Shown here piece after piece: positions 1-8,577 of a DNA stretch of 15,264 nt. The translations under genes and the position numbers were made by a program. The DNA is from Pirellulaceae bacterium (lineage in GTDB: Bacteria > Planctomycetota > Planctomycetia > Pirellulales > Pirellulaceae). The stretch is from contig JABDKS010000473.1 of NCBI GenBank assembly GCA_013002105.1, forward strand, positions 1-15,264, read 5' to 3'. Every line of letters begins with the position of its first letter. Positions within the stretch are counted from its first letter, which is position 1. The notes under the pieces are model-generated. The model was not told the origin of the DNA and did no database searches. It was given only the letters and a program-made list of their open reading frames with translations.

Positions 1-861
1 GGCTTGTAGTGCATCCACTAATCGGGGACCGGGCCGGTTGAACCAGGCCGATCCGTCAAAAACATGCACTTGGCGGTTTTGTACGCAGCCAAGCCGCTGC
101 CAGTCGTCACGTCGACTGAGTGATGCGAGTTCCTGAAGACCGCGTTGCCGATCGAGCCCGCAGCAGGCAATCAACAGAATATCCGGGTTTGCGTCGATTA
201 ATTCCGAATACTCAATCTGTCGCGACGGTTCCCCCACACGTCCAATGGGGTCTTCCCCGCCGGCCCAATGAATCAGTTCCGGCGTCCAATGGCCTGCACA
301 AAACAGCGGATCGGTCCATTCCAGCAAAGTCACTTTCGGACGCGGGTCGTTCGCGTCGGAGCGGAACGCCACGGATGTTTTGACAGCGTCAATTCGATCC
401 TGCAACGTTTTCAAAGCCGTGATGCTTTCATCGCGCGACGCGGTTGCATGGATGATCCGCTGCGCGTCCGCGATCACGTCGGAAAATGTCATCGCACTCA
501 GATCGAGTAAGTCGCAATCAGCGGTGCTGGATCTTAAGCTTCGACGGACATCTGACTCGCTGACCGCACAAACGTTGCACAATGTTTGTGTAAGAATCAA
601 TGTTGGTTGCAACCGTGCCACGCATTCGTGATCCAATTCAAAAATTGGCGTTTTCGTCTCGCTGTGCTCGCGCACCACCTGATCGATTTGTTGACTCGAC
701 TGGTTGATGTCAATTCGCGAACGTGTGACTTTTGGCAGCTGCATGACCGCTGGCGGGTAGTCACATTCGTGCGAAACGCCGACGAGGCAGTCGGATAATC
801 CCAGTTCGCAGACCCACTCGGTGGCGCCGGGTAGCAGTGAAATAATGCTTGGACGGCTCAC
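1..861 (-). CDS. BtuF-like cobalamin-binding / periplasmic-binding-fold protein (3' end outside window)
   Basis: This GTG-started frame gives 287 residues that stay open to the window edge, so the C-terminus is missing. The order of motifs is that of the BtuF-like family (periplasmic binding fold, PF01497 type): [11 protein letters not shown] near the N-terminus, GVSHECDYP at about residues 28-36, then [28 protein letters not shown], and later the blocks [14 protein letters not shown] and [13 protein letters not shown]. There is no signal peptide or lipobox, which is common for this stand-alone subfamily, so a cytoplasmic location is likely. The start codon overlaps the hisI stop as GTGA, which indicates translational coupling and one operon. 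Family members bind corrinoids or related ligands; the ligand here is inferred only from similarity. No permease or ATPase gene is visible in the window. Confidence 0.85.
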   Translation of the reverse strand, partial: MSRPSIISLLPGATEWVCELGLSDCLVGVSHECDYPPAVMQLPKVTRSRIDINQSSQQIDQVVREHSETKTPIFELDHECVARLQPTLILTQTLCNVCAVSESDVRRSLRSSTADCDLLDLSAMTFSDVIADAQRIIHATASRDESITALKTLQDRIDAVKTSVAFRSDANDPRPKVTLLEWTDPLFCAGHWTPELIHWAGGEDPIGRVGEPSRQIEYSELIDANPDILLIACCGLDRQRGLQELASLSRRDDWQRLGCVQNRQVHVFDGSAWFNRPGPRLVDALQA

Positions 862-1301
862 GATTTCTTGCCATAGACTGATTCGGGGTTGACCATTCTT
901 TCGTCAGCGATTTCACCCGAACCGTCGGCGTTGACGCGTCGAAAGAAGCAGCTTTCGTAGCCTTCGTGGCAGGCGGCACCGGTTTGTTGGACTTGCAGTA
1001 GGATCGTGTCTGCGTCGCAGTCCAGGCGGATTTCGGTCACACGTTGTTGGTGTCCGCTGGTTTCGCCTTTGCGCCAGAGTTGACCACGCGAACGACTGTA
1101 GTAAACGGCATTGCCGGTACGGACGGTCTCGGCCCACGCTTCTGCATTCATCCAAGCCATCATCAAAACCCGTCCGTTCGATGCATCCTGTGCGATCGCC
1201 GGCAGCAGACCGTCAACGCCTTTATCAAAGTCGGGAGCGAGCCATGTCGTGTTTTTCACAATTTTTACCAACTGAGAACGCGGGCGGAGGATGGGGGACA
1301 C
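858..1301 (-). CDS. hisI: Phosphoribosyl-AMP cyclohydrolase
   Basis: HisI catalyses the third step of histidine biosynthesis, opening the purine ring of phosphoribosyl-AMP in the cytoplasm. The frame contains the family core: DFDKG at residues 24-28, [10 protein letters not shown] at 43-52, and [20 protein letters not shown] at 67-86. The metal-site residues are present: D94, C95, D96 and D98 of DCDAD, and C111 and C118 of ACHEGYESC. At 147 residues it is a stand-alone HisI with no HisE domain. The start is GTG at 1301, without a clear ribosome binding site. An internal GTG at 1259 would give 133 residues, nearer the usual family size, and remains possible. The next gene starts inside the stop codon (GTGA). 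No other his gene is nearby. Confidence 0.93.
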   Translation of the reverse strand: MSPILRPRSQLVKIVKNTTWLAPDFDKGVDGLLPAIAQDASNGRVLMMAWMNAEAWAETVRTGNAVYYSRSRGQLWRKGETSGHQQRVTEIRLDCDADTILLQVQQTGAACHEGYESCFFRRVNADGSGEIADERMVNPESVYGKKS

Positions 1302-1325
1302 GCGGGAACAAATGTGTCGACTTGG

Positions 1326-1331
1326 ATTATA
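1326..1331 (-). promoter_or_regulatory. Candidate -10 box for hisI and the BtuF-like gene
   Basis: The minus strand reads TATAAT here, a perfect sigma-70 -10 hexamer, ending 24 bases before the GTG at 1301. No good -35 hexamer lies 16-18 bases upstream (the sequence there is close to GTTCCG). A transcript from this site would begin near 1317-1319 and have a leader of under 20 bases. The call rests on the -10 match only. Confidence 0.4.
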
Positions 1332-1434
1332 GGTCTATCCGGCAACGACGGAACGACACGCACGAACGCGACACATGACGTCCGAATGATGTTCGGCTTG
1401 TCAGGCAGTCGATAGTTAGCCGTAGCCCGCGGTA

Positions 1435-1455
1435 GATGCCGGGCGGAACGGCATC
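1435..1455. repeat. Short inverted repeat in the hisI / GT2 divergent spacer
   Basis: GATGCCG (1435-1441) and CGGCATC (1449-1455) form a perfect 7-base inverted repeat around a 7-base loop. It lies in the 240-base spacer (1302-1541) between two divergent genes, so it is not placed as a terminator. It could be an operator-like site or the remains of an extragenic palindromic repeat. A smaller hairpin, AGCGA-TAG-TCGCT, follows at about 1470-1482. Nothing else recognisable was seen in this spacer apart from the candidate -10 box for hisI. Confidence 0.35.
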
Positions 1456-1541
1456 GATCGTCACTTCCCAAGCGATAGTCGCTCTCGCAGCGACAGTCAC
1501 TTTACAGGCGACGGGGGCTCCTGGCGTCATGATCCACCCTC

Positions 1542-2162
1542 ATGATGCTCCACTCCCAGAGAATCCTATCGATGGCTCCTTCCACCAAACTGTCGGTCGT
1601 GCTGCCGGTTCGCGACAATGAACATGATGTCCAGGCCCGCATTGAACGCGTCTTGGATGCCTTGACCAAAATGACCAAAGAGGCCACCGAAGTGGTGGTG
1701 GTCGATGACGGAAGCCGTGACGCAACTCCCCAAGTCCTGAATGAATTGGAGTTGCGTCACCCGGAAGTCCGAGTGGTGCGGCATAGTCGGCCGCGTGGAA
1801 TGGAGGCAGCTGGACAGACCGGCCTGGAGCGAGCGACCGGATCATTGGTCTTTATCCAAGAATCGAACACCGATGTGCGTGTCGATGACATGCATCGGCT
1901 GCACCGAATGAGTCGCGACTATTCCGTCGTCGCAGCTCGCGCCGAAAGCACGCCGCGACCTATTGCACCGTCACTGCTACGTCGACTGCGAGCTTGGGGG
2001 ACCAATGCGGACCAGCAATTCCATCGAGCAGAACCGAAGATGGAGAAATCGAGCATGCAAATGATCCGTCGGCCCCACTTGCAAAAACTCGCCGGTCCCC
2101 ACGGTGGTGATTATCAGCTGCACGGCGAAACGATGCTTTCGACCACGATTGAAAAAGCCTGA
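1542..2162 (+). CDS. Small GT2-like glycosyltransferase-fold protein, acidic motif altered
   Basis: The N-terminal half has the GT-A fold pattern of family 2 glycosyltransferases: KLSVVLPVRDNE at about residues 16-27 and the nucleotide-sugar motif VVVVDDGSRDAT at 51-62, followed by a G..AAGQTGLERATGSLVFIQ helix-strand block. Where GT2 enzymes normally carry DxD, this protein reads ESNTD (107-111), so metal-dependent catalysis is uncertain. The chain is only 206 residues, lacks transmembrane segments, and its C-terminal half resembles nothing I recognise. The first ATG (1542) is taken as the outer limit. The ATG at 1572 (codon 11) starts directly before the fold and has a purine-rich AGAGAA upstream, so it may be the true start. 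The gene stands alone and converges with the long operon, 24 bases apart at the stops. Confidence 0.75.
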   Translation: MMLHSQRILSMAPSTKLSVVLPVRDNEHDVQARIERVLDALTKMTKEATEVVVVDDGSRDATPQVLNELELRHPEVRVVRHSRPRGMEAAGQTGLERATGSLVFIQESNTDVRVDDMHRLHRMSRDYSVVAARAESTPRPIAPSLLRRLRAWGTNADQQFHRAEPKMEKSSMQMIRRPHLQKLAGPHGGDYQLHGETMLSTTIEKA

Positions 2163-2186
2163 TTCGTTCGCCGAACTCTACGCAGA

Positions 2187-5100
2187 CTACTTCGGTTGTA
2201 CGTACCAGATCGTTCGTCGACCTGGTTCATAATGGGTGATGAATCCTTCTCCGCACCTCTTCAGATGCAACCACGGAAAACGTAGTGGCAGCGAGTAGGA
2301 CTTGCCGTCGGCCGTGAACAAAGTGCCCTGACTGCTGATCACATGGTCGCCAACTTTGATTAAGTGGGGGCGTGGATAATCAAGCTGATAGGAATCGGTG
2401 TACGGGCTGATGAATTCCGGGTTGGGAACATCTCTTGACCCCGCCGCATGAGAGAACTGTGGTAATTCCGTCACCGTGGACGTCTCGCTGTCAACCCAAG
2501 CGAGCTTGCTGGCCGCATTTCGGTGAAGCAATATGCCACCGTCGCCCAGCGAGATGTCAACGTGCGAATCGGAGATCTTTTGGAATCGCTTGTCCTGGGG
2601 ATCGAACCGCCACAGCCCCAAGCGAGCGTGCGGTGCGGCACGGTCTTGGACAATCATCCAAAGGCAGGCTTGGCTCTCGTCGGCAAGCAGCTTGCGGATC
2701 AGAAAACTGCCTCTGGCATCCAGCGGATTCTGGGGTCGTACTGAACTGGCCGATGCAAGGAGCTCGAATCGCTGATGGACCGGATCGTAACTGCCAAATG
2801 CATCTTGGTAGGCGATGTACAGTCGTCCGTTACACCATGCGATGTCACTGAATTGGTTGGATGCAGCACCCGATTTTTCTGTTAATTCGGTGACCGCGTC
2901 GGTCGTGATCATCAACAGTGGTGCGTCGCGTTGCGTGACGAATACGCGCTGATCGGTTACGGCCATCCTTGTGGGTACGTATCGCCGAATGCCATCGATG
3001 ACAGGTCCGAATCTGGTCGGTGTTCCACCGTCGATTGCGATTCGGTCGATGACCGAGCTGTTGTCAGCCCGGGACCAGGCAACGACCAATTGCGATGGGG
3101 CGTTGCCAGGCCGGCTATCGGGCTGGACATGGATGGCTTGTAGCCAATGCTTGCGCGGGACGTCCGTCAATCGAATCGGGACGACCCGATAGTCTTGCCA
3201 GGGCCCCGGTGCATCGTCCAGCGAGAATTCTGGGGGTGGTGCGAATGGAGACTCGCTTTTGGGTAAGTACTTGCTGAGCGTGACCAACATACTGACGCCT
3301 GTCAGCATCTTGCCGGGCTCAGGTTCGACGTTCAGCATCCCCACCATCCGTCGGGCGATCTGCTGGGACTGTTCTGCCGTCAGCCGATTCAGATATTTCG
3401 CGACGTCTCGACCGAATACGAGTATTTCGGATGGATCGGATTCCTGTTCGATTCGATCGAGCATTCGCACAAAATAATCAAAGACTTGTGTGTCATTGAC
3501 GCCGGACAGTGCTGCATCGCGCAGCGGTAGGTCCACGTACTTGCTGTCAACCAGCGGTAAGGCGTGAAGCAACGTGAGCAGGTTTTGTGCGGCCCGTTCT
3601 CCGTCGGCGCCGTCATCGCGTGTTTGTACCCACAGTCGTCCCGCCAACACGAACCGATTATCGGTGTTGGCAAGTCGATCCATCCACCCATCAAAATCAT
3701 TCACGTGCCAGCGATCGTTCGGCGGGGCCGTTGCGACACGCTTGATGGTTACGAAGAGAGATCGAACGAGTTCGTTGTACCAAGGATCACTGACCGTTCG
3801 TGGAATCGTTCCGTCGATCCATCGAAAAGCTTCCTCCAAATAGCCCGCTACGACGCGAACGGGTTGCGGCGTATCGGTCGCCCAATTCAATTCCAGATCG
3901 ATTGCCCTGAGCAACGTATCGATGCGATCTCGCGGCGAATCGATCGTGTGTCGTAGCTGAACCTGCAAGATTTCTCGACGCAAATTACTCACTTCCGCGA
4001 ATAGTCTTCGTTCTTCGTCGGTCTTGATGTCAGGCCGACTCGCGTAGGTGTAGTACAGCGGAAAAAGCGTTCGCTCAGGGAATTCGGGTGGATAACTGTG
4101 TAGCGATCTCAATTGCAATTCGCTGCGGCGACGATCGACCAGCAATGCCTCCAATCCTTCTTTCGCCCTGTGTTTTGCATATAGCAAACTCGCATAGGCA
4201 CCGACGGCACCTTGCAGTCGTTCTTGGGTTGGAGCGAGTGCGAGGGCCGCTTCACCCATCGCCACGGCTTCTTCGTCGCGCAGCCATCGCCGTCGGCGGT
4301 CGAGTGTCTGCGCTTCCAGTTCGGGGTCAATCGACTGTTGGGTCCGCAGTTCACTACCGGCGTGACGAATCACTCCGTCAGCGATGGGCAATCGGGCTTC
4401 CACGGGATCGAGCGAGGGAACGTTGATCTCAAAGCGGTCAAGAGCGCCGCCCGGAATACCAATTTGGCAGGTCGCGACAACGCCCTTGCCGTCGCTGTCA
4501 CGTCGCACGCTTGTTTCGAGGATTCGCGTTGCGCCGCGCAACTTCAATTCAATGCCACTCAGGCCACTTTCAGTGGTTAGTCGTTGGAGATCCTCTCGTT
4601 CCAATACAACAAATTCGGGGCGGCGATGGAATTCCGCAGCGACCAGCGCTGTCAAAGTGCGGCAATAGGGTTTCAAAAAATGCCCTGGTTCGCCACTGAC
4701 AATCGGAACGATACTGATTAGTCGTAATCGCTCACTCGGGATCGCGAGCGTCTGGCTGGCCGCGTGCAACTCGTCAGCAACCGCAGTGACCTCCTGATCC
4801 AAACTGGAGCTTGGCAAAACAATATCTAGTAGTCGGACGGATGTTCGCGTGTCAATCAATCGAACACGCGTTTGCGGTTTGCGAGGCTTGACTGCTTCGG
4901 TCGGATGGACCAAGACCAACGCATTTGCCTGGCTAAATTTGCCAAACTCCGTTGCCTCTTCGGGCTTGACCAGACCGCTGGCATTCAATTGCAACTCATC
5001 CAGCGTAAGTTGGATCTGGTCTCGTTCGACTAAGGCGATATCTCTGGAGCTGGACAATTCGACGGTCAACAATTCGGCGACCGGTCGAGACCGATCATCC

Positions 5101-5306
5101 GCCGCGATGATCGCCCATTGCATCGGGGCGGCAGACGGCTCCTGGCCGTGGACGCGGCTAGGATCAGAGAGGATTGATGTCCAGCAAGCCAGAATGCAGA
5201 GCGCCAGTCGCAGCCACCTGGGCTGCCGACTCTGGTCAACGGACTGGCCCATGTTGTTCCGACGGATCACAGAATCCAGGTCGCCCGTGGTTCTGGGTTG
5301 ATTCAC
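2187..5306 (-). CDS. Secreted protein with two CsgG-like modules and a propeller-like C-terminus (paralogue A)
   Basis: This large envelope protein of 1,039 residues has no assigned function. After a basic N-terminus, a hydrophobic stretch (about 31-47) and a probable cleavage after VHG (54) suggest export. Module 1 (about 64-188) carries LVERDQI...LDELQLNASGLV followed by ATEFGKFSQANALVLV, the pattern of CsgG/LpoB-type domains. Module 2 (about 194-315) carries VVLEREDLQRLTTESGLSG and then a shortened LRGATRILE block. Residues 320-690 are mostly helical and charged. Residues 700-1039 contain repeated beta-strand units such as GRLYIAYQDAFGSYDP and LGLWRFDPQDKRF, suggesting a beta-propeller. 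The GTG start overlaps the stop of paralogue B (GTGA) and has a strong AAGGAGG site. An ATG at codon 19 is less likely. This is the last gene of the operon, and no clear terminator was seen in the 24-base gap behind it. Confidence 0.85.
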   Translation of the reverse strand: MNQPRTTGDLDSVIRRNNMGQSVDQSRQPRWLRLALCILACWTSILSDPSRVHGQEPSAAPMQWAIIAADDRSRPVAELLTVELSSSRDIALVERDQIQLTLDELQLNASGLVKPEEATEFGKFSQANALVLVHPTEAVKPRKPQTRVRLIDTRTSVRLLDIVLPSSSLDQEVTAVADELHAASQTLAIPSERLRLISIVPIVSGEPGHFLKPYCRTLTALVAAEFHRRPEFVVLEREDLQRLTTESGLSGIELKLRGATRILETSVRRDSDGKGVVATCQIGIPGGALDRFEINVPSLDPVEARLPIADGVIRHAGSELRTQQSIDPELEAQTLDRRRRWLRDEEAVAMGEAALALAPTQERLQGAVGAYASLLYAKHRAKEGLEALLVDRRRSELQLRSLHSYPPEFPERTLFPLYYTYASRPDIKTDEERRLFAEVSNLRREILQVQLRHTIDSPRDRIDTLLRAIDLELNWATDTPQPVRVVAGYLEEAFRWIDGTIPRTVSDPWYNELVRSLFVTIKRVATAPPNDRWHVNDFDGWMDRLANTDNRFVLAGRLWVQTRDDGADGERAAQNLLTLLHALPLVDSKYVDLPLRDAALSGVNDTQVFDYFVRMLDRIEQESDPSEILVFGRDVAKYLNRLTAEQSQQIARRMVGMLNVEPEPGKMLTGVSMLVTLSKYLPKSESPFAPPPEFSLDDAPGPWQDYRVVPIRLTDVPRKHWLQAIHVQPDSRPGNAPSQLVVAWSRADNSSVIDRIAIDGGTPTRFGPVIDGIRRYVPTRMAVTDQRVFVTQRDAPLLMITTDAVTELTEKSGAASNQFSDIAWCNGRLYIAYQDAFGSYDPVHQRFELLASASSVRPQNPLDARGSFLIRKLLADESQACLWMIVQDRAAPHARLGLWRFDPQDKRFQKISDSHVDISLGDGGILLHRNAASKLAWVDSETSTVTELPQFSHAAGSRDVPNPEFISPYTDSYQLDYPRPHLIKVGDHVISSQGTLFTADGKSYSLPLRFPWLHLKRCGEGFITHYEPGRRTIWYVQPK

Positions 5307-8300
5307 CTCTGCGCCTCCTTACCGATTCCCGGCTTTGGCCTCACGAACCAAATCGTTCGGTCTTGCAGCGTGTAGTGCGTGATAAATCCATCGCCGATTT
5401 GTTGCAGATGATTCCAACGATGCTTGCCGCCGACCGCGTGTCTCTTGCCGTCGGATGTCAACAAGGTTCCGTCGCTGCCAATCAAGTGGTCGCCAATTCT
5501 GATCAGCCGAGGTGTCGGGCGTTTGAGCCACGTGGTGTTGGCGGTGAAATGCTTCATTCCGGGCATTTCGGCGAGCTCGCCGGTAACGGGGTCGAGCCAC
5601 TCGATCCGCGGCGAACGACTCTTATGGACCAGCCAACCGCCGACGGCGGGTGTGATATCTAACATCGCCAGTGTTAAGTGCTTGAACTCATCGGACGTCG
5701 GGTCGTATTTCCAGAGCCCGCTGGCATCGTGATTCAAGCTGTTGTCTTGAATGTTCATCCAAACAGAGTTACTGGTTTCATCGGGCACCAGTTGACGTAT
5801 GAAAAAACTTCCGCGTGCATCCAAATGGTTTTTGGCCTGAACGGACATTGATGAAGCGAGCAAAGCAAAACGCCCTGTGCTTGGTTGATAAGATCCGAAT
5901 CCATCGTTGTATGCGATGTAAAGCCGATCCTTGAGCCATGCCATACTCCATATGTCATCGGATGCGGCGCCGTCGGCTTCGGCAAACGCCTTGGCGGAAT
6001 TGGCCGTCAGACGTGTGAAGCCGAGTTTGTAAGACGCCAGGTAGATCGATTCAGGACCAATCGCGATATCAAAATCTCGCAACATCTCTTTGGGTACAGG
6101 CAACTCAGGTCCAACCTGAGTTGGCGTGCCGCTGGCCAATCCGACTCGGTAGACTGCAATCTTTCCGCGCGTCGCGGCGGCGACGAGAACGAGTTGCCCG
6201 CCTCGTTCTATCGCATCGGATCGATGGTCCACGTGGATGTGGTAGATCCGGGGCTCACGTGCAAGTCCGTCGAGCCGAATCGCGGTTGCCTGATAATCAC
6301 GCCACGGCCCCGGTGCCTTGGCAAGCGAAAACGTATCGGGATCAGTGACTTCCCGCCGAGCAAATCGGTGCAACGCCGCTCGAATTCGGAACTGATCCAT
6401 TCGGTGCTCCGCAGGTACGTCATCAACAAACGCCAGCATGCGTCTGGCAAACGCCATCGTTTCGTCGGTTGACATACCGCGGATAAAGGTGGGAGCGCTG
6501 TGGGAATGGCCCAAAAGTTGTCGCGCGCTGTCGGTCGTTTCTGCCTGTTGCAGGAGAGCCAGTCCGTACGCTCGTGCATCGGCGGGCATGATTCGCGCGA
6601 GTGCCGGTAGTCGCAGAAACTGATCGACGGCTTCTATCGCAGTCATCGACTCGGGCAGGTTATCCAATTGATGAAGTAGCGCACGTGCAGCCAGCAAACC
6701 TTCGTCACCCGATCGCTTCGTCAGAAATAACAATTGTGTGACCTTTCCGATCTTCGGCTGCATGGTCGACAACTGAGAAACCCAGTGGCTTGGGTCGGGT
6801 AGATACCATGCCGATCCAGATTTCGCATCAAAGACGCGTCCAACAACACGCAGCGTGCGTGTCAGCAGTGCACGATAGTACTCGTCATCGCCATCGTTAC
6901 GTACATTGGCGGCTTCGGTCAGATCACAAAGTCGCTGCAATAAATCGGTCGTCAATGGAAGTGCATCGGGGGCGGCCTGACTGGTGGTCAGTTCCAGGTC
7001 AACGTGTTCCAACAGCCGATGAAAATGCACCAACGGATTGGCGGTCGCGTGCTGAATCTTGACATCCAAAATCTGACGTCGAAGTCGATGGATTTCAGCC
7101 AAGAGTCGCTTTTGTTCCGCGCTCTTGGGTTCCAAACGCCTTCCGTACTGAAGTGTCACCGTCGGTGGCGGGTGTCGACGCCCCGTCGCTGGGTTCTTTG
7201 TGAGATCGTTTGCGCCTGCTGGTGCAGAGAAGTTCATTTCGATCTGCAGAAGAAGTTGGTTATGGCGTCGTGCCGTGACGAATGCGTCGAGCTGATCGCC
7301 TGTACGCAGATACTCACTGACCTGGGAACGATAACTGCTGCTGAGCGATTGAGCCCGCTGCTTGGTCGGCGCGAGTGCATAAGCTGCCTCCGCCATCGAG
7401 GCCGCCTCATGCCAACGATATGCATATTTGTATTGCATGATCCGCCGCTCGAACGCCGCAGCTTCGGACTCGCGGGAAGTCGCATTCGCAGTGCCTGGAT
7501 TCTGACCGACCGATTTCAGTATGCCTGCAACCACGTGCTCGCGAACGGAAGGCAATTCGCGGCTCGGGACTTCGATCACCCTTGTCTGAATCTTTGAGTT
7601 TCCAGGCGATACGATCCGAACGGTCGCAGTCATGCCCCTGTTTTCTGTCGTTCTCTGGATACTGATTTCGACTAGTCGTGTCGCACCGCGCAGTTGCAAT
7701 TCCAATCCGCTTAGATTGCTCTCGTTGGTCAATCGTGTTAGATCTTCGCGTTCGAGCACGATTAACCCTGGACGCTTCTGCAAGTCAGCGGTCACCAGGG
7801 TTGTCAGTGTTCTGCAAAACGGACGCAGCAGGTATCCCGGTTCACTGCTCTGAATCGGAGCGACACTGATCAAACGAAGCTCATCCAGGGGCCGCGAAAG
7901 TTTCTCTTTGGCCACGATTAACTGGTCACGTAGCACTGCGATATCGGAATCGATGCTGGTGCGAGCCAAAACGGTATCGCACAGTCGAATTGAGGTTCGC
8001 GTGTCGATCAGACGCAATCGGAGTACATTGCCACGAGAGGCGGGGTCGGTGATTGTATTGATCAGAACCAAGCCGGTTGCCTTGCTGATTCGACCAAACT
8101 GGGTTGATTGATCTGCAGCGACCAGCCCGTCCGCGTTCAGGTTCAACTCGTCCAGTACTCTGCCGATTTGATCACGTTCAACCAACTGGATATCGGGCAG
8201 ACTGGACAATTCAACCGTCAGCAAGTCGGCCAATGGGCGGCTGCTGGAATCGGTCGCGATGATGGCCCAGCGATTGGTCTGTCGCGGAGTGGACTGTGCT

Positions 8301-8383
8301 GCCAATGCTTGCCAGTTGCTGATCGCAAGGCAGCAAACGGTGATTGCAAATGCGGTGGATGAAGCCCAGTGTCGCGTCCGCAT
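5303..8383 (-). CDS. Secreted protein with two CsgG-like modules and a propeller-like C-terminus (paralogue B)
   Basis: This 1,026-residue protein is homologous to paralogue A over its full length and in the same domain order; its function is not known to me. The signal peptide spans about residues 1-29 (hydrophobic AFAITVCCLAI, then ALAA before Q30). CsgG-like module 1 (about 38-160) has LVERDQIGRVLDELNLNADGLV and STQFGRISKATGLVLI. Module 2 (about 168-290) has IVLEREDLTRLTNESNLSG and LRGATRLVE. A helical middle and a propeller-like end follow, including DRLYIAYNDGFGSYQP and SGLWKYDPTSDEF. I chose the ATG at 8383, which has GGAG eight bases upstream and begins the signal peptide. The frame stays open to a TTG at 8422 with no ribosome binding site. 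The stop overlaps the start of paralogue A. The 194 bases upstream hold a tandem palindromic array. Confidence 0.86.
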   Translation of the reverse strand: MRTRHWASSTAFAITVCCLAISNWQALAAQSTPRQTNRWAIIATDSSSRPLADLLTVELSSLPDIQLVERDQIGRVLDELNLNADGLVAADQSTQFGRISKATGLVLINTITDPASRGNVLRLRLIDTRTSIRLCDTVLARTSIDSDIAVLRDQLIVAKEKLSRPLDELRLISVAPIQSSEPGYLLRPFCRTLTTLVTADLQKRPGLIVLEREDLTRLTNESNLSGLELQLRGATRLVEISIQRTTENRGMTATVRIVSPGNSKIQTRVIEVPSRELPSVREHVVAGILKSVGQNPGTANATSRESEAAAFERRIMQYKYAYRWHEAASMAEAAYALAPTKQRAQSLSSSYRSQVSEYLRTGDQLDAFVTARRHNQLLLQIEMNFSAPAGANDLTKNPATGRRHPPPTVTLQYGRRLEPKSAEQKRLLAEIHRLRRQILDVKIQHATANPLVHFHRLLEHVDLELTTSQAAPDALPLTTDLLQRLCDLTEAANVRNDGDDEYYRALLTRTLRVVGRVFDAKSGSAWYLPDPSHWVSQLSTMQPKIGKVTQLLFLTKRSGDEGLLAARALLHQLDNLPESMTAIEAVDQFLRLPALARIMPADARAYGLALLQQAETTDSARQLLGHSHSAPTFIRGMSTDETMAFARRMLAFVDDVPAEHRMDQFRIRAALHRFARREVTDPDTFSLAKAPGPWRDYQATAIRLDGLAREPRIYHIHVDHRSDAIERGGQLVLVAAATRGKIAVYRVGLASGTPTQVGPELPVPKEMLRDFDIAIGPESIYLASYKLGFTRLTANSAKAFAEADGAASDDIWSMAWLKDRLYIAYNDGFGSYQPSTGRFALLASSMSVQAKNHLDARGSFFIRQLVPDETSNSVWMNIQDNSLNHDASGLWKYDPTSDEFKHLTLAMLDITPAVGGWLVHKSRSPRIEWLDPVTGELAEMPGMKHFTANTTWLKRPTPRLIRIGDHLIGSDGTLLTSDGKRHAVGGKHRWNHLQQIGDGFITHYTLQDRTIWFVRPKPGIGKEAQR
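5314..5320 (-). promoter_or_regulatory. Strong ribosome binding site deciding the GTG start of paralogue A
   Basis: The minus strand reads AAGGAGG, seven bases before the GTG at 5306-5304. It lies inside the last codons of paralogue B. A near-consensus site is unusual among the genes of this window. It supports the overlapping GTG start rather than the downstream ATG at 5252. Confidence 0.8.
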
Positions 8384-8433
8384 GGTTGTTGCTCCGTCGC
8401 GATCGATGGGTCGTGGAAACAATTGGGAGTCAG

Positions 8434-8577
8434 CGTAATGTTCGCGGAGCGAACAACGGCGTTGGGATTCGTAATGTTCGCGGAGCGAACAACGACGATG
8501 GGATACGTAAAGTTCGCGGAGCGAACAACGGCGATGGGTTTCGTAAAGTTCGCGGAGCGAACAACGGCGATGCGGGG
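8434..8577. repeat. Four-copy 36-base tandem repeat, each with a perfect hairpin
   Basis: Four head-to-tail units begin at 8434, 8470, 8506 and 8542, exactly 36 bases apart, and end at 8577, the base next to the stop codon of the CsgG-like gene. Each unit starts CGTAA and contains GTTCGC-GGA-GCGAAC, a six-base perfect inverted repeat with a three-base loop. In units 1 and 2 the stem extends to seven bases (TGTTCGCGGAGCGAACA). The units differ at only a few positions. The array lies inside the operon and fills most of the 194-base gap before paralogue B. Four successive hairpins in the mRNA could stabilise the upstream message, slow RNA polymerase, or unbalance expression of the two halves; this role is inferred. 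There are no unique spacers, so it is not a CRISPR array. Confidence 0.95.

Noticed and set aside
120..798. Several plus-strand open frames over 120-798
   Set aside because: They are antisense to the minus-strand BtuF-like frame, which has clear family motifs throughout.
1..1301. Cobalamin riboswitch for the BtuF-like gene
   Set aside because: The gene starts inside the hisI stop codon and the predicted leader before hisI is under 20 bases, so there is no room for the element.
1304..1382. ECF-type GGAAC motifs on the plus strand near hisI
   Set aside because: Two GGAAC sequences occur, but no CGTC-like -10 lies at a workable spacing.
2163..2186. Terminator between the GT2-like gene and paralogue A
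   Set aside because: No stem-loop of useful length or T-run was visible in the short gap or just beyond it.
8384..8422. TTG start of paralogue B at 8422
   Set aside because: It has no ribosome binding site and would put 13 charged residues before a signal peptide that begins neatly at the ATG at 8383.
8434..8577. CRISPR array with 36-base repeats
   Set aside because: The units are directly adjacent, with no unique spacers and no cas gene in the window.
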